In this document: positions 53,515-64,000 of the stretch, one piece after another
How positions within the stretch are numbered: position 1 is the stretch's first letter
How the letters are laid out: every line of letters starts with the position of its first letter
Assembly: GCA_012845835.1 (NCBI GenBank)
Contig: JABAKD010000007.1
Coordinates: 10,870,665-10,934,664 of the forward strand
DNA: 64,000 nucleotides
Reading direction: 5' to 3'
DNA from: Undaria pinnatifida
Lineage: Eukaryota > Sar > Phaeophyceae > Laminariales > Alariaceae
Position numbers and translations under genes: made by a program
Notes under the pieces: model-generated
The model's database searches: none
What the model saw: only the letters and a program-made list of their open reading frames with translations
What the model was told of the DNA's origin: nothing

Positions 53515-55680
53515 AGATATATGATACATGTATGTTCAGCGTACCCTGCTGTTCAGCGTCTATGTGAAAGATGTTTTTGCTTCATTTCATATTTTCGTCT
53601 GCTTATTTATTTTTGAATCCGCGCGATACCAGTATTTAAGTTCTTGCGTTCGCTAAACGGACCCTCTAATGCCCGCCTACTACGAAAGGGTAAAAGGAGC
53701 ACGTAAGATGTGAACCTTTACCCAAACTTGTGACCTCCGGGGCCTTCTGGGGCCACTCGGGCCCTTCGGAGCCACTCCGGGGGGGCTCGACGGTCGCCCC
53801 TGCAGGAGGGCCCCATCGAGCCTTCGGAACCTCACGTCCAGCCGGAAGCCTAAGTGCAAGCAACCCCGGTTCAAACTATGCCGGTACGGCAGTGTCCGTG
53901 TATTATTTTTGCGCAATGAATGCACAGATTGCGTATGCGTTCATGTATACGCACTCCACCGAGGCATGAAAAACCATCACCACCCCATGACCGGGCTACA
54001 CCAACGCAACAAGCAAGCGACAGAAAATGTTGTTCGCAGTCCCGAGCCTTTACTCTTTGCTGCTGCGCGTGGAAACCCTTGCAAGCCGAGTTCGAAATAG
54101 TTTCACACGAAAAACAGCAGCAGCAGCACTCCGGATACGTGCTTCGATATTCAATCGATGGACCGCATCAATAAACCCACGATAACAACGGAAACCTACA
54201 TATTCGTATGATAGGGTTTTTTTAACCATAACTGGTCCTGATTACTATGGTATACTCCTCCGCCATGCATACGTCAAAAACTCTCTACTCGGCCTAAACA
54301 TATGTAAAACGACCTCGTCCCACGAGAGAAAAAAAAGCTTTAAATGATGTCCAAACAAATGTTATTGAGGTAGAATAGGAGCGGAGCCTTTTATTCGAGC
54401 GTTCTCTGGCCTTGAATGTACTCCGACCAAGGCGGTGCTGGCTGCACCAACGCTACCATTGGTTCAGCTCCAAAAACATTCGATCTCCGCACACGACCCC
54501 TTCGGCACCATTTGTCCTCTGGACTTGCTGATCTTATGTTGAACGACTCCTTCCCAACCACTCATGACTCCTCATGCATGGGTAGACCTATGCGTTCTTC
54601 TCTTTCAGTCTACATTTCTACGTCTACCCATTTTGTACCCCCCCGCGTGGCTCACGCACGCAGCAAAATAAACATTTTCAGTTACTTTCACCGAAATCAT
54701 GCAAAGTTACGAGTGATTGTTCTTTCTATCCCACCTCCCCACCGATTCACGCAAAACAAGGGACTAATCGGCGGCGAGTCAGTTCGCAGGCTGGCGTAAT
54801 TGCAACTAACTGGCTGCCCCTATTAATTGGCGCTCGGTGACGCGATCCTGGTGCGTAAGGTGTAGTGAGTTGTTCACATCACAGTGATAATGTTTCGGGT
54901 GGAACGCATGTCGCTCTGATTGACCAGGAATGCCGCTAGCCTTCGGGCCGAAGTTCGACGGTAAAAAGCGAACATCAGCGGTGGAACCGGATTGAGAGCC
55001 AAACACGAACTCTGGAACGAGGGTAGGAGGCCAGCAGTAAAGCAACGACGACAGCTCCACCATGGTGAACACACGCCAATTTTCGTCCACGCGTGGCAGG
55101 GTAGCCCTTATCTCGCCGAATCGCATATTTTCATGTGAGTAAATATTTTCGCGTTGTCGGGTATTTCTCCTTGCTTGCCCCGCATCATTGGCTGGCTGCG
55201 GGAAGCGACCCGTTCGTCCTCGTCTTGCTCTGTCGATGCTCGTGCGGATCTCAAGTTGTACATCGCCCCCCTGATGTCGTTAGCAACGATGAACACATTC
55301 GGGACCGTAACTTGTTGTACAGACTGTACGTAAACGGCCTAAACACATTCAAAGTGAAATTACCCAACGGACGTTAACTTTCGAGGCTGCTACAAGTGTA
55401 CCAGGGAGCAGGTACGGAATACACTTACGCCTGATTTTGGTTTCTGCCTGTCGTTAGTTCACCCCTGACCTCTCGGGACCTCCCACTTTAACCCTGACTC
55501 CTTCTGCAAGCATTAATTGCGGAACGATCCAGTTACTCTTTGATATCTTCCTGAACCTTTGGGGTTTTTTCGTTGCACGAAATTTGCTCATATAAGGTTC
55601 GACCTGAGGTCAGCTTGGCTCATCAGCTCAGTCCAGATCAGCACCAACACATCGCAGCTCTAGCTCAGAAACACATCACC
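53515..55680. other. No recognised gene; local GC-rich island
   Basis: 53,725-53,850 is markedly GC-rich with both strands open (up to 81 codons), unlike its AT-rich flanks, but no motif was recognised. Short frames elsewhere (54,416-54,799; 55,126-54,806) have no known domain. Confidence 0.3.
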
Positions 55681-55765
55681 GTGTGGTGACGTGCGGTGAC
55701 GTGCGGTGCTGTGGCCGACCGTGCGGTGCCGTGGTCGACCGTGCCGTGCTGTATTGCACGTTGCT
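55680..55765. repeat. Degenerate GTGCGGTG minisatellite
   Basis: Repeated gtgacgtgcggt and ccgaccgtgcggtg units of 11-24 bp; related gtgcggtg/gtgctg words recur to 56,015. Confidence 0.6.
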
Positions 55766-56009
55766 GTGTCGTGATGTGTCATGGTGCGTGCTTTGCTGTA
55801 CGTACTATTTCGTACGATACCAGGTACCATCCAGAATATATATCATACTTGATGCCGTTACCATTACACCAGTTTATGCCCACTACACTTTCTTGAGTAC
55901 AGAAAAATGCACTCCCAGCTTCCAGCTCAGTGGAGGTATAGCTCAGCAGCGCAGCGCCGTACGGTGCCTTATGGTGTCTTGCCTTGTCTGCGGTGTGGTG
56001 CTGTAGCAT

Positions 56010-56600
56010 GCTGCGCTGTGCTTTCTTTCTAACATACAGTACGAGGTGTCGTGCAAAATATCACCAGGTACCAGTATAAATATGCGTGTTTTCGCGTCCC
56101 TTTGCCTTCTTGTTTGATGTTCCACTCTCTCGGTCGCCTTTACATGTATATTTTCCCTTGCAAATTTGTATTGCCGATGAGATTGGGGCATCGCCAACTA
56201 GCACATAGCACAGCATAGAACAATCAGCTCAACACAAAGAAGAGGTGTTTGACATCAACGAATCACGGGTGGCTTCAACGAACTCGTTGCGCCTTTCATC
56301 CCTGCCAGGCGCTCTTTGCGGTTGGTTCCCTCTATTGTCTACCATAGGTATCAACTAGCTCCTAAAACAGAATTCGCTGCACTAAGACGGCATATTGACC
56401 CTTCCGATGGGGGAACACCTTGGCAGCCTTACTGTCTCGACACTGACCAGGTGGCCAATCTTTCAAACGTTGCTATATCCGGCCTGAACAGGGTGGACAC
56501 GATTGAAAGGGAAAAAGTCCTCCCACACGGTTTCTTGCGGAGGTGCATACGGCCGTTGAGGGCACTCCAGCAACGGCCAGCCAAGTGCACACCGGTGCAC
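56010..56600. other. No recognised feature
   Basis: Short frames only, including a 96-codon plus-strand frame from 56,316 without a known motif. Confidence 0.3.
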
Positions 56601-56604
56601 ACAT

Positions 56605-56851
56605 GACGCTTGCTACGATAGAGGTGCACCACTTTATTTTTTGAAAGTTCCTCAATTTTGGAGCTCAATACCTCTCCAACAAAAAACTGTTTGGACAAAA
56701 ATCAAGACCGCTACAGGACGAAAACGCCCATGGTGTAGGTACACCACGAGAGTCGTCCAACAAAATAGCATGTTTCTGACGATTTTGGATTAAGGAGTCC
56801 CGTCTTGAAAAAAATGGCCAAAAAGTGCTACCTCTATCGTAGCATGGGTCA
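56605..56851 (+). mobile_element. Family-1 inverted-repeat element, full length with target duplication
   Basis: 247 bp with termini gacgcttgctacgatagagg and cctctatcgtagcatgggtc. It is flanked on both sides by acacat (56,599-56,604 and 56,852-56,857), a likely 6-bp target site duplication. The interior matches copies at 23.4 and 51.2 kb. Confidence 0.88.
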
Positions 56852-56929
56852 CACATCAATGCCGCGAGGTTAAGTACCTGGTGTGGCGTCGTGGCACGGT
56901 AGGGGGGCAGCAGGTTCAATCATTTCTCT

Positions 56930-57185
56930 CAGCTCCTAACATGAGTACATCTGTCAATATCTCACCACCCGAAACAGGACTTCGAAGGCATTCAATCGCG
57001 CAACCCTGACCACAACTTCGGCGCGCTACGAGCCCTAAACAAAAAATATAGACTATACTGTTTTTATAAGTATCAGACTATCCGGCAGTTGTTCACTTGA
57101 GGAGCTCAACCTCTCACACAAAACCTTTAGTCTAACAACTGCAACGGCCACCGTGAGATGACGCTATCATCACAACACTCTTTCG
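56930..57185 (+). mobile_element. Family-3 element, near full length
   Basis: Contains cagctcctaacatgag, caatatctcaccacccgaaa, aggacttcgaaggcattcaa, cacttgaggagctcaacc, taacaactgcaac and ends gatgacgctatcatc. Confidence 0.68.
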
Positions 57186-57591
57186 CAACACTATATCACA
57201 CATGAGCTTCGACATGAATGATCTTTTCATATCGGGTGTACCAGCTGACGTGAAGAAATGTTTAGAATAATGGATGTATTTCTCGATGTTATTTCACAAC
57301 TAAAAGCGTGCAAAGCCTTGACATGCCGTCCGTCGCGCATAGTCAATCAGCCTTTCAGGTGTCCCCTGTTGACTGACGGGGTTTACTGCCAGGAAAGCGT
57401 AACTAAAACGAATATCACCCTCACCGGTTTTTCAGGGAGCCAAACAGGCGAGATACTGTAAAATCCGGCAAACGAAAAAAGAAACGTCCCCGTCATTCTT
57501 TCCATTCGTACGGAAATCACATTACAGCACAAAAAAAAATCTTGATATACCAGGTGTCTCCCTCTAACATCGAAGTTTTTTTTATCGTACC

Positions 57592-57662
57592 ATGTCGACG
57601 ACACCCATGTCGACGACACCCATGTCGACGACACCCATGTCGACGACACCCGTGTCGACGAA
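57592..57662 (+). repeat. 15-bp tandem repeat, five copies, open in all useful frames
   Basis: The unit is catgtcgacgacacc. One plus frame gives HVDDT repeats followed by RVDESKVNTSNTRQDNQ and a gtatgt donor-like site at 57,703. The frame opens after a stop near 57,543 and lacks a start, so an internal exon is possible but weak. Confidence 0.6.
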
Positions 57663-58799
57663 TCCAAGGTCAACACAAGCAACACCCGACAGGACAACCA
57701 GGTATGTTTTCGACTCCACGCCTTTCCGCTGTGCACCCAGGCAGATGCGTATTTAACGGGATCGATCCAACGGAGCATCAACGTCGAAGAGAACGACGGG
57801 CATTGGCTGTTTCTTGACACGGCCTGCTAATAAAAAAAAGAAGCTTCATCAGGTGCAATATCATTTAGAATGTATTGACTCCTGTTTTATCTTTTTGTGT
57901 GTGCCCCTCTGAGCCGGCAGTAAGTTACAACCACTTAAATTAGGATTAAGGTGACAACCAAGGACCGAATCTCTCTTTTGTTGGAGCTCGTAATCAATCA
58001 GCCTTTTTTCAATCCTCTGTTGTCCGGCGGGGTTCTGGCCAGGGGAGCACGAAGAAACAAACCTAACCAAAACCGGTTTTAAGAGAAGGACAGGAGATAC
58101 TAAAACCAAGTAAACGTAAGTCGAAACCACCCTGGCATTCTCCTGACTCGTACACAACTCACAACTCTTCGGTTACTTTTTAATTATGATATTTTTATAA
58201 AGTAAGGAGTACCACTCGGTTTCTTCTGTTTGTGTGTTCCCCGGACCCTAACGTATGCGACGGCAAACCACGCCTACTTTGTACCCGGGAGACCACGAAG
58301 GGCATAATAATCACTCCTTTTGCTTACCCCGCGTTCAGGGAAGCACCTCCTACTTTACCGGTGAGTTTTGACCTTGTAATAAGAATTGATGAGCGATGCT
58401 TTGTCGAGCTTGGCGTAGTGTTGTGCCTTCAATACCAAGCCAATTTTTAAGAGAAACAGAGTCACGGTAACGTAGTTAAACCGTTACTCCGGGGTGAGAA
58501 ACAAGGCAACAGGTAGACCGACATCATTCGTATTCGAGTAAATTTCCAAGTTTCATCTCCCATCGCCCATCTGTCCATCCCCTATTGCCCGTCTTCGCTC
58601 TTAGACCTCCAGGGAACCAGAGACGACTGCCACTTTGAGCTAGGTGACCGCGCACCACTGAACGACTTCAGCTTCCTTGCAGGTTGTTGCGGCAAGCACC
58701 AGAGATCGATGAACATGTGTATGTTCGTTATTTGTAGTTGGCACCGTGCGTATAGTCAAACAGTACAAAAAATGCTACCTTCTCTGTGTACCTGAGCAC

Positions 58800-59060
58800 A
58801 TACAAGGTCATACTGGCTCTTTTGATGTCATTCCTGACGCGCTGGCTTCCTGGTCTTGGTCGTTTGGAGTACACGAGGCATACCACATGCGATATTAACA
58901 TCTATCTGTACTAATTTATCGCCGCAGTATGGCGTTGCATCGCCAAATCATCTTGCTGCACGTGCAATGTATGTATCTGTCTCGTTGGCTTTGACAACAC
59001 AACGGGGCGCGTCTCTCTAGGAGACATTGACGAGGACACTGGTTGTGTTGGACGGACATG
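58800..59060 (+). repeat. Family-4 interspersed repeat, copy 6
   Basis: Contains gttgcatcgccaaatcatct, tgtatctgtctcgttggctt and the end block gaggacactggttgtgttgg. Confidence 0.45.
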
Positions 59061-60350
59061 TGGTGTTGAAACTTCGCACTTTGACTACTAGCGAAAAACG
59101 AAACACATACCTGTTATCCAGTTTTTTTTTTTTTTTCCCTGTTTCAAAAGTATGGTGGGGCCTGGTCGACAGTGAGAACAGCTGGTTAGTACCTTGTGTT
59201 TCTTTTAGATTGCTTTTGACAGAAATAATCCTCACAATTCTGGCCTTTGGTCGACCCTTTTTTCTTCCCACAAGATGAAAACGAGGAAATGTTGAGAGCG
59301 CAAACATACCATGCACCCGCCAGGAAAGAAAGTTGAACCACCCAACCTGGGTTGGGAGAGGTACCCATACTTGGTTCCGAAAACACCACAGGGTAAGGTC
59401 ATCGCCCGCCGTTGGTGAGCACCTTTGAGTTATGGCCCCTGTATAGTTGGGTCAATATCGACAGCCGCAATGTGACGGGGGGAAGGGACGTCGGCAAGTC
59501 ATGAGGGCATGACCCCGTGTACTCTCTGCAATAACAGCCCCAAGACGCCTAGAGCAACGCTGTTGCGTTCTCCGAGCGCAACGCAGTACCTTAGACAAGC
59601 CCTAAAACATAGAGTCCGTCCTGTTTGCTGCAGATCGCAAATTGATTATGTCGTTTGTGTTGGCCTTTCTGGCGTGTTTTCATTGTTCTTGATAAGTTTT
59701 TTTTCCCATGAACTACTGTGACTGTTCATTCGATATAAGGAGACGACCGCGTGTGCTCTCTAAAGCTGCAGTCAAAAGACTCCACGAGCGGGGTTGCGTG
59801 CTCCGAGTGCAACACAGAGCCGTTTAAGAACGACAGAGTACAGAATCTGCCCTGTTGCTGTAGTTCGAAATATTGAGGATATTGTGTGTGTGGTGGTCCT
59901 GACTGGCGTGTTTTCCTCCAGCATTTTGTGCTGTCAATCAATCAATGAAATGTTCCGGCTCATTAATAGGGTATTCCCATGGCACGTCGGCTATGTTGCT
60001 GTTGCAATTGCCGCAAATTGTAAGACAACACATCCTCAATGGTGGAAGCACGGCGTCACGATTTTGAATGCGCCCCTGCCAGGCGTCGCTGCCAATAGCA
60101 GAAATTGAACAGGGATTTGCATCGTGGTTGGGGCCACAATAAGCGAGTCGACATTGTCATGAACAACTGAAACTTTTGCATCTTGAGCAATCTACGACTT
60201 GAAGCGCGTCCTATATCAGGAACCATTTATATAAAAAATACTCATGTCGAGGCTTGTGTTCGAAACGGCCGGGCCTTCCTCCTATACGCAGTTGTCAACA
60301 GCCTACCTTCGTAAGCTGTCGATGGCAGCCATGCTGCCATCCAGATACAG

Positions 60351-61372
60351 CGCGACGATGATCCGTATTGTGACACCACAGACGGCTATTCCCTCAACGG
60401 AATTGCCACTGCTGTCGCGGCAGCTATTCGCCCGGACAATAACATCTCCCAGTAAAGGAGCGCTCCTTAAACACAACATGACGACGACCCGTACTCCGAC
60501 GATACACAGGACGACGCCACACAGGACGATGCCACACAGGAAGGCGCTGCAGGGGACGGCTTCAATCTCCGGTAGTGATGCCGTGGAGGCCACTGTCATG
60601 CTGAACGATTGCGTTTGTTCGGATCCCATGCAGCCTCCCGAGAGTAGCGCGACGACGACCTGTATTCTCATGAAACACAGGACGACGCCACACAGGACGA
60701 CGTCTACCGCGGTAGTGATGCCGTGGAGGCCAACACGGTCATGCCGAGCGATGGAATTCCCGAGTCTAAGGTAGCCTTCCTAGAGCAGGGCGACGGCCAC
60801 CTGTATTCCGCCACTCAAGACGACCTCACAAAAGACGACGGCACACAGGACGACTCTATCGCCGCGGTAGTAATGCCGTGCAGACCGATGGCGTTTCCGC
60901 GTCCTAGGTTGCCCACCTAGCGCAGCGTGACGACATGCACAATCCGATGACACACAGGATGATGCCACACAGGACGACGGCACGCAGGACGACTTCTACC
61001 GTGGTACTTATGCTGTGGAGGCTACTGTCATTCTGAACGATGGCATTTGCGGGTCCGAGGTTGTCACCCTAACGCGGCGTGACGACGACCCGTACTCCGA
61101 CGGCACACCAGACGACGCCACACAGCAGGACGTCTTCCCCAGCGGTGTTGGCATGCAGGCCACTGCCATGGTAAACAAGTCTTGACCACTGCTTCATCAA
61201 TAAGACGCCTGCCACAGCCAAAGCCGATGGGGGTGCCGTCATCAAAGTGAAAGGTGCCATCGCAAGAGGCGACGACCCCAACTGCGAAGATGATGACAAC
61301 TTCTTCCACGACGACGACTACGGGGTTGATGCCGACGACACTCAGAACCACGTTTTGTCGCTGCCGCTCTAA
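60351..61372 (+). pseudogene. Decaying tandem-repeat locus encoding Asp-rich repeats
   Basis: About seven diverged units begin with gcgacgacgacc(c/t)gtattc-like words near 60,351, 60,473, 60,649, 60,788, 60,925, 61,076 and 61,267 (periods mostly 120-190 bp). Each unit's best frame reads DDDPYSDDTQDDATQDD, then DAVEATVMLNDGICGSEV and a TRR/RG return. Single- and two-base shifts move the frame between units, and stops occur in each (for example after DGFNLR and NNISQ). The last stretch reads ARGDDPNCEDDDNFFHDDD and ends at a stop at 61,372. The acidic repeats resemble the tails of the genes at 34.2 and 38.9 kb in composition. It is probably a former coding minisatellite; function unknown. Confidence 0.55.
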
Positions 61373-61374
61373 AT

Positions 61375-63050
61375 TCAGAGCTCAAGCGGATGGACATGAT
61401 CGGGAACAACTTGGTGTTTGTCGCATGAACAATGAAGGACCCACGCGGGCGTACAGCACCTCCTTTGTTGGCTGACACAGAATTGTAGACACGACAAAAG
61501 TTTCTGTAGGGAGATTCCCAGAGGTTCAATATCCTTTAAAAGCCGCTCAAGCAAGTGCCTCTGTTGCTCGGTCAAGTCCAGGAATAATTTGTGAAACGTG
61601 GAGAAATACTCTATTGCGGTTGTGATTTTCTCGAACCCAATCAAGAAATAAGCTTTAAGACATACAGCAACCATCCCCGTGGGACCTAACCTTAGCCCAC
61701 ATACCGTAGGCTTGGTCACTGACCTGCCCGGAAAATTTGGTAGGAGAAACCAGATGTCTCGTGCATGCTGTTCGGTTCAAACGGAGCCAAACCTGCACGC
61801 TCGTGTTGCCATGGACTTTGGTTTGTAGTATATCTGTTGAGACTCGTAATTGTCGGAGTAATGAGTGCGTACCAAATTGTAGGTTGTTGCGAGAGTGGGA
61901 TACTGATCAATTGGGCGGGGGCTGAGGGAAAACGATCGTTTCAATTTCATTCTTACACTCGAGGAAGAGCAAGGTGGGTTCCGTAATACGTACAAAACAG
62001 CAGAGGTTAACCGGGGGAGATACAGTGAACATATGCCGCGCGCGTGAGGGACAACCGGCGGCTGATGCTATTGTTCCCTGGCCTAATACCGACTTCGTTT
62101 GGGGTTTTCAGATCTTCCTAGGGCTCCAGCACCTTTATGTGATCACGGACTCTAGATTTTTGACTAGAGTTAATGCGAGACCAATCAACGACTCAGTAGT
62201 CTGCGCGGTCCACAATATGTGGGCCCTTTCCGAATCGTACGCGATCAAAAGCTTGCCTCTAACGTGAGAAAGATAACAACGCATGCACATCGAACGAGTG
62301 CATATTTTGTATGAAACGGGTGTGGATTGCGGATGCGAGGGGGAGGGGTCGACTCATTGACCTAGGCTTGGAAGCAAACAGGCGCGTTGTGAGCATTGAG
62401 TAGCAGCCCTGATTTGCCAAGGCGACAGAGGAAAGTGTGCTAATCGATCACGTATAAAACTGCAGTGGGTACCGAGGGGAGAGATATATGCTACCTGGTT
62501 TGAGTTTGTGCGTCTCGCATATCCGACATAACCCTCGCCGGGGGTGGGCTAGAGGCCCGCGTTGCCCAGTAGTAGGGCACTATACATTGCGGGCGTTCGG
62601 GACTGGATTAACTTGGGAGCATCCAGTACGTTCGAAGCGACAGTGGGTGCAGGATTGGGCGATCAACCCGCTTGATTTCATCTGAGAGAAACCCGACCTC
62701 CTATACATACGCTCTCTCCATATCAGGTTTTTGGGAGAGGCCTTGAGCTCGTAAAACGAGAAAACTCGGGGGGAACGTGGTGCACTTCGCTATCGTGGCA
62801 TACGCGTCAATAAATGATCTTCCGATTTTTCTGGCTCTACGAAGGCCATCTCTCCCAACAACACCATCCAAAAAAAACTGCCACCTCCATCGTAATGCCC
62901 GAGATGTTCTGCCTTAGCTCGCCGAACGTTTCTCGAAGCAAATCACCGGTTTTTGAAACTCTCTCCTGGTCCAATCTACTGAAGTACGATGCCCCTGGCC
63001 ACCCTGACAGGTATCGTTTTTTTCGTAGAATCGTTTTTCGTAACCCCCCC
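61375..63050. other. No firmly recognised gene
   Basis: A minus-strand frame 61,719-61,375 (114 codons) contains a helix-like stretch, FHKLFLDLTEQQRHLLERLL, with regular Leu spacing; it could be a small exon but has no family match I know. Plus-strand frames at 61,974-62,267 and 62,488-62,685 are unrecognised. Confidence 0.3.
62725..62905 (-). mobile_element. Family-1 element fragments
   Basis: Contains gggagaggccttgagctcgt, gtggtgcacttcgctatcgt and ggcatacgcgtc. A second fragment, ctgccacctccatcgtaatg, follows ~75 bp on. It may be two overlapping remnants. Confidence 0.5.
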
Positions 63051-63059
63051 CCTCCCCCC

Positions 63060-63270
63060 CTCTGTTTCTTGGGGTCTTAGGCTTTCGGGCTGTTTTAATG
63101 GTTCGATATGGTGAATCCCCAACTGAGTGGATAGTGGCGCTGTGCCCGAGGAAATGGGCATAACGCGGTTTTTGACAGCGAGATACAGAGTCACTCATGC
63201 GAGTGACTCACACCTGGTATTGAAATAGGGGGGTACCCTCCTTTATTGTTGCCTTGATCTCTACCGATTG
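63060..63270. mobile_element. Family-2 palindromic repeat, copy 5
   Basis: Contains ctttcgggctgttttaatgg, the hairpin agtcactcatgcgagtgact and ggggggtaccctcctttatt. Confidence 0.65.
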
Positions 63271-63275
63271 ATAAG

Positions 63276-63506
63276 GTGTTGATGCTTTCAAGACAAATAT
63301 TTGAAAGGCCCTCGCTGGCGGGATGTCCCGATCTGGGACCTTGGATCTATTCTTTCCACCCATATGGTATTAGCCAGTCCGATGTCAATTGGCAGGAGCA
63401 GGACTCTAGCCGAGTGGGGGTGCAGGACTTTGTTCAGGAATCCTGGCATGTCCGAGCGCTCTTACACGTTCAATTTCATTTTTTTGATCGAATTTTGTTT
63501 GGTTAA
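63276..63506 (+). other. Unrecognised short open frame
   Basis: 76 codons including PWIYSFHPYGISQSDVNWQE; no family recognised and no splice or start evidence. It lies between two miniature elements. Confidence 0.2.
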
Positions 63507-63544
63507 CAACGAGCAATCCCCGGTCGGGGGTGCAGCAGAAATTT

Positions 63545-63797
63545 CTTTGGCTCCTTGCATGAGGAGCTCAATATTTCACCCGTAAAATTCGATTCGAAGA
63601 AGGAATTCGCTCGGCCAACCCGACGAACACATCTATGCCTTCGTCCTAAAAACAATACAGTATGGGTGTACTCGTGAAGTTTCTTGACTATTGACTAACC
63701 GGTAGTCCCTCAATTGAAGATCTCAATCGGACGGGTGCATTATTAGTTAATCCTACAACTGCAACCCCTGCCGAACTATGTAGGGATGACTCTACCA
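63545..63797 (+). mobile_element. Family-3 element
   Basis: Contains tgcatgaggagctcaatatt, cgattcgaagaaggaattcg, ctaaccggtagtccctcaat, cctacaactgcaacccctgc and ends agggatgactctacc. Confidence 0.7.
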
Positions 63798-63799
63798 GA

Positions 63800-64000
63800 G
63801 CACGAGGCGCTCTTGCGACCGGGTGGAGTCGAGAAGGCTGAAGTGAGAGCCTTGACTGTTGTCGCTACGCGGGGTACTCCGTCGAGCAGAAATCGAGCGG
63901 GAACGATCTAGAGTAAGTCAGCTTCGATTAAGTATTTTTAGTGGGTGTTATGGCTAGGGTCAAGCTTCTGATTCGGTCGCCATTGATCAAGCGTTCATCG
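63800..64000. other. No recognised feature
   Basis: Nothing recognised before the window ends. Confidence 0.3.

Larger units (their letters stand above)
57190..60340. other. Mostly unassigned
   Basis: Besides the items listed separately no gene was recognised. Poly-T lies at 59,122-59,139. Related ~90-bp segments near 59,505 and 59,745 (cgtgtactctctgcaa/cgtgtgctctctaaag, then gagcgcaacgcagt/gagtgcaacacagag) suggest a diverged local duplication of ~240 bp. Confidence 0.3.

Noticed and set aside
57542-57817. RRHPC repeat protein and antisense SSTWV repeat protein
   Set aside because: Alternative frames of a 15-bp repeat without start, splice or homology support.
1-64000. CRISPR array, rRNA operon, bacterial operon or telomere repeat
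   Set aside because: No regularly spaced short identical repeats, no rRNA-like sequence, no Shine-Dalgarno-led gene clusters and no telomeric repeat arrays were seen.

Overview
This window is eukaryotic, gene-poor and repeat-rich. The evidence is spliceosomal GT-AG exon borders, long introns, microsatellites, miniature inverted-repeat elements, and decayed LTR and non-LTR retrotransposons. No operon, bacterial gene, rRNA gene or convincing tRNA gene was seen. The retroelement proteins and the C-x4-C-P-x2-Y-x-P-I-x-D-A cysteine repeats resemble what I associate with stramenopiles, perhaps a brown alga. That assignment rests on pattern memory and is of low to moderate confidence.

Layout. Positions 1-6150 hold a decayed Ty3/gypsy-type element (element A, minus strand): a gag-like region, a three-copy ~230-bp tandem repeat, a NADAR (DUF1768/YbiA-like) domain, an RNase H remnant, a linker with 12-residue repeats, and an integrase with HHCC zinc finger and D,D-35-E core. 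A relative (element B, plus strand) lies at about 49.4-52.8 kb. It has the same gag, tandem repeat and NADAR regions, but an internal deletion joins NADAR directly to the 3' end, and a 246-bp inverted-repeat element sits inside it. Two LINE reverse transcriptase fragments of one family lie at 12.76-14.44 kb (split by a miniature element) and 48.14-49.35 kb, abutting element B. The rest is mostly interspersed short repeats in at least seven families, plus local tandem repeats and G-rich tracts.

Host-like genes. The best candidates are two tandem paralogous gene pieces at 31.3-34.6 kb and 37.1-39.1 kb. Each has a cysteine-rich exon (two ~33-residue repeats, ending in a phase-1 GT donor) followed by a phase-compatible exon for an acidic Asp/Ser-rich tail. 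First exons were not found. A third acidic locus at 60.35-61.37 kb is a decaying ~140-bp repeat array. Other open frames are short and unrecognised.

Most notable: a NADAR domain at the same place in two diverged copies of one retrotransposon family. NADAR enzymes act on ADP-ribose conjugates, including ADP-ribosylated guanine, so a retroelement carrying one could be a counter-defence or accessory module. That role is inference. Both copies are frameshifted, so activity must be sought in intact relatives.
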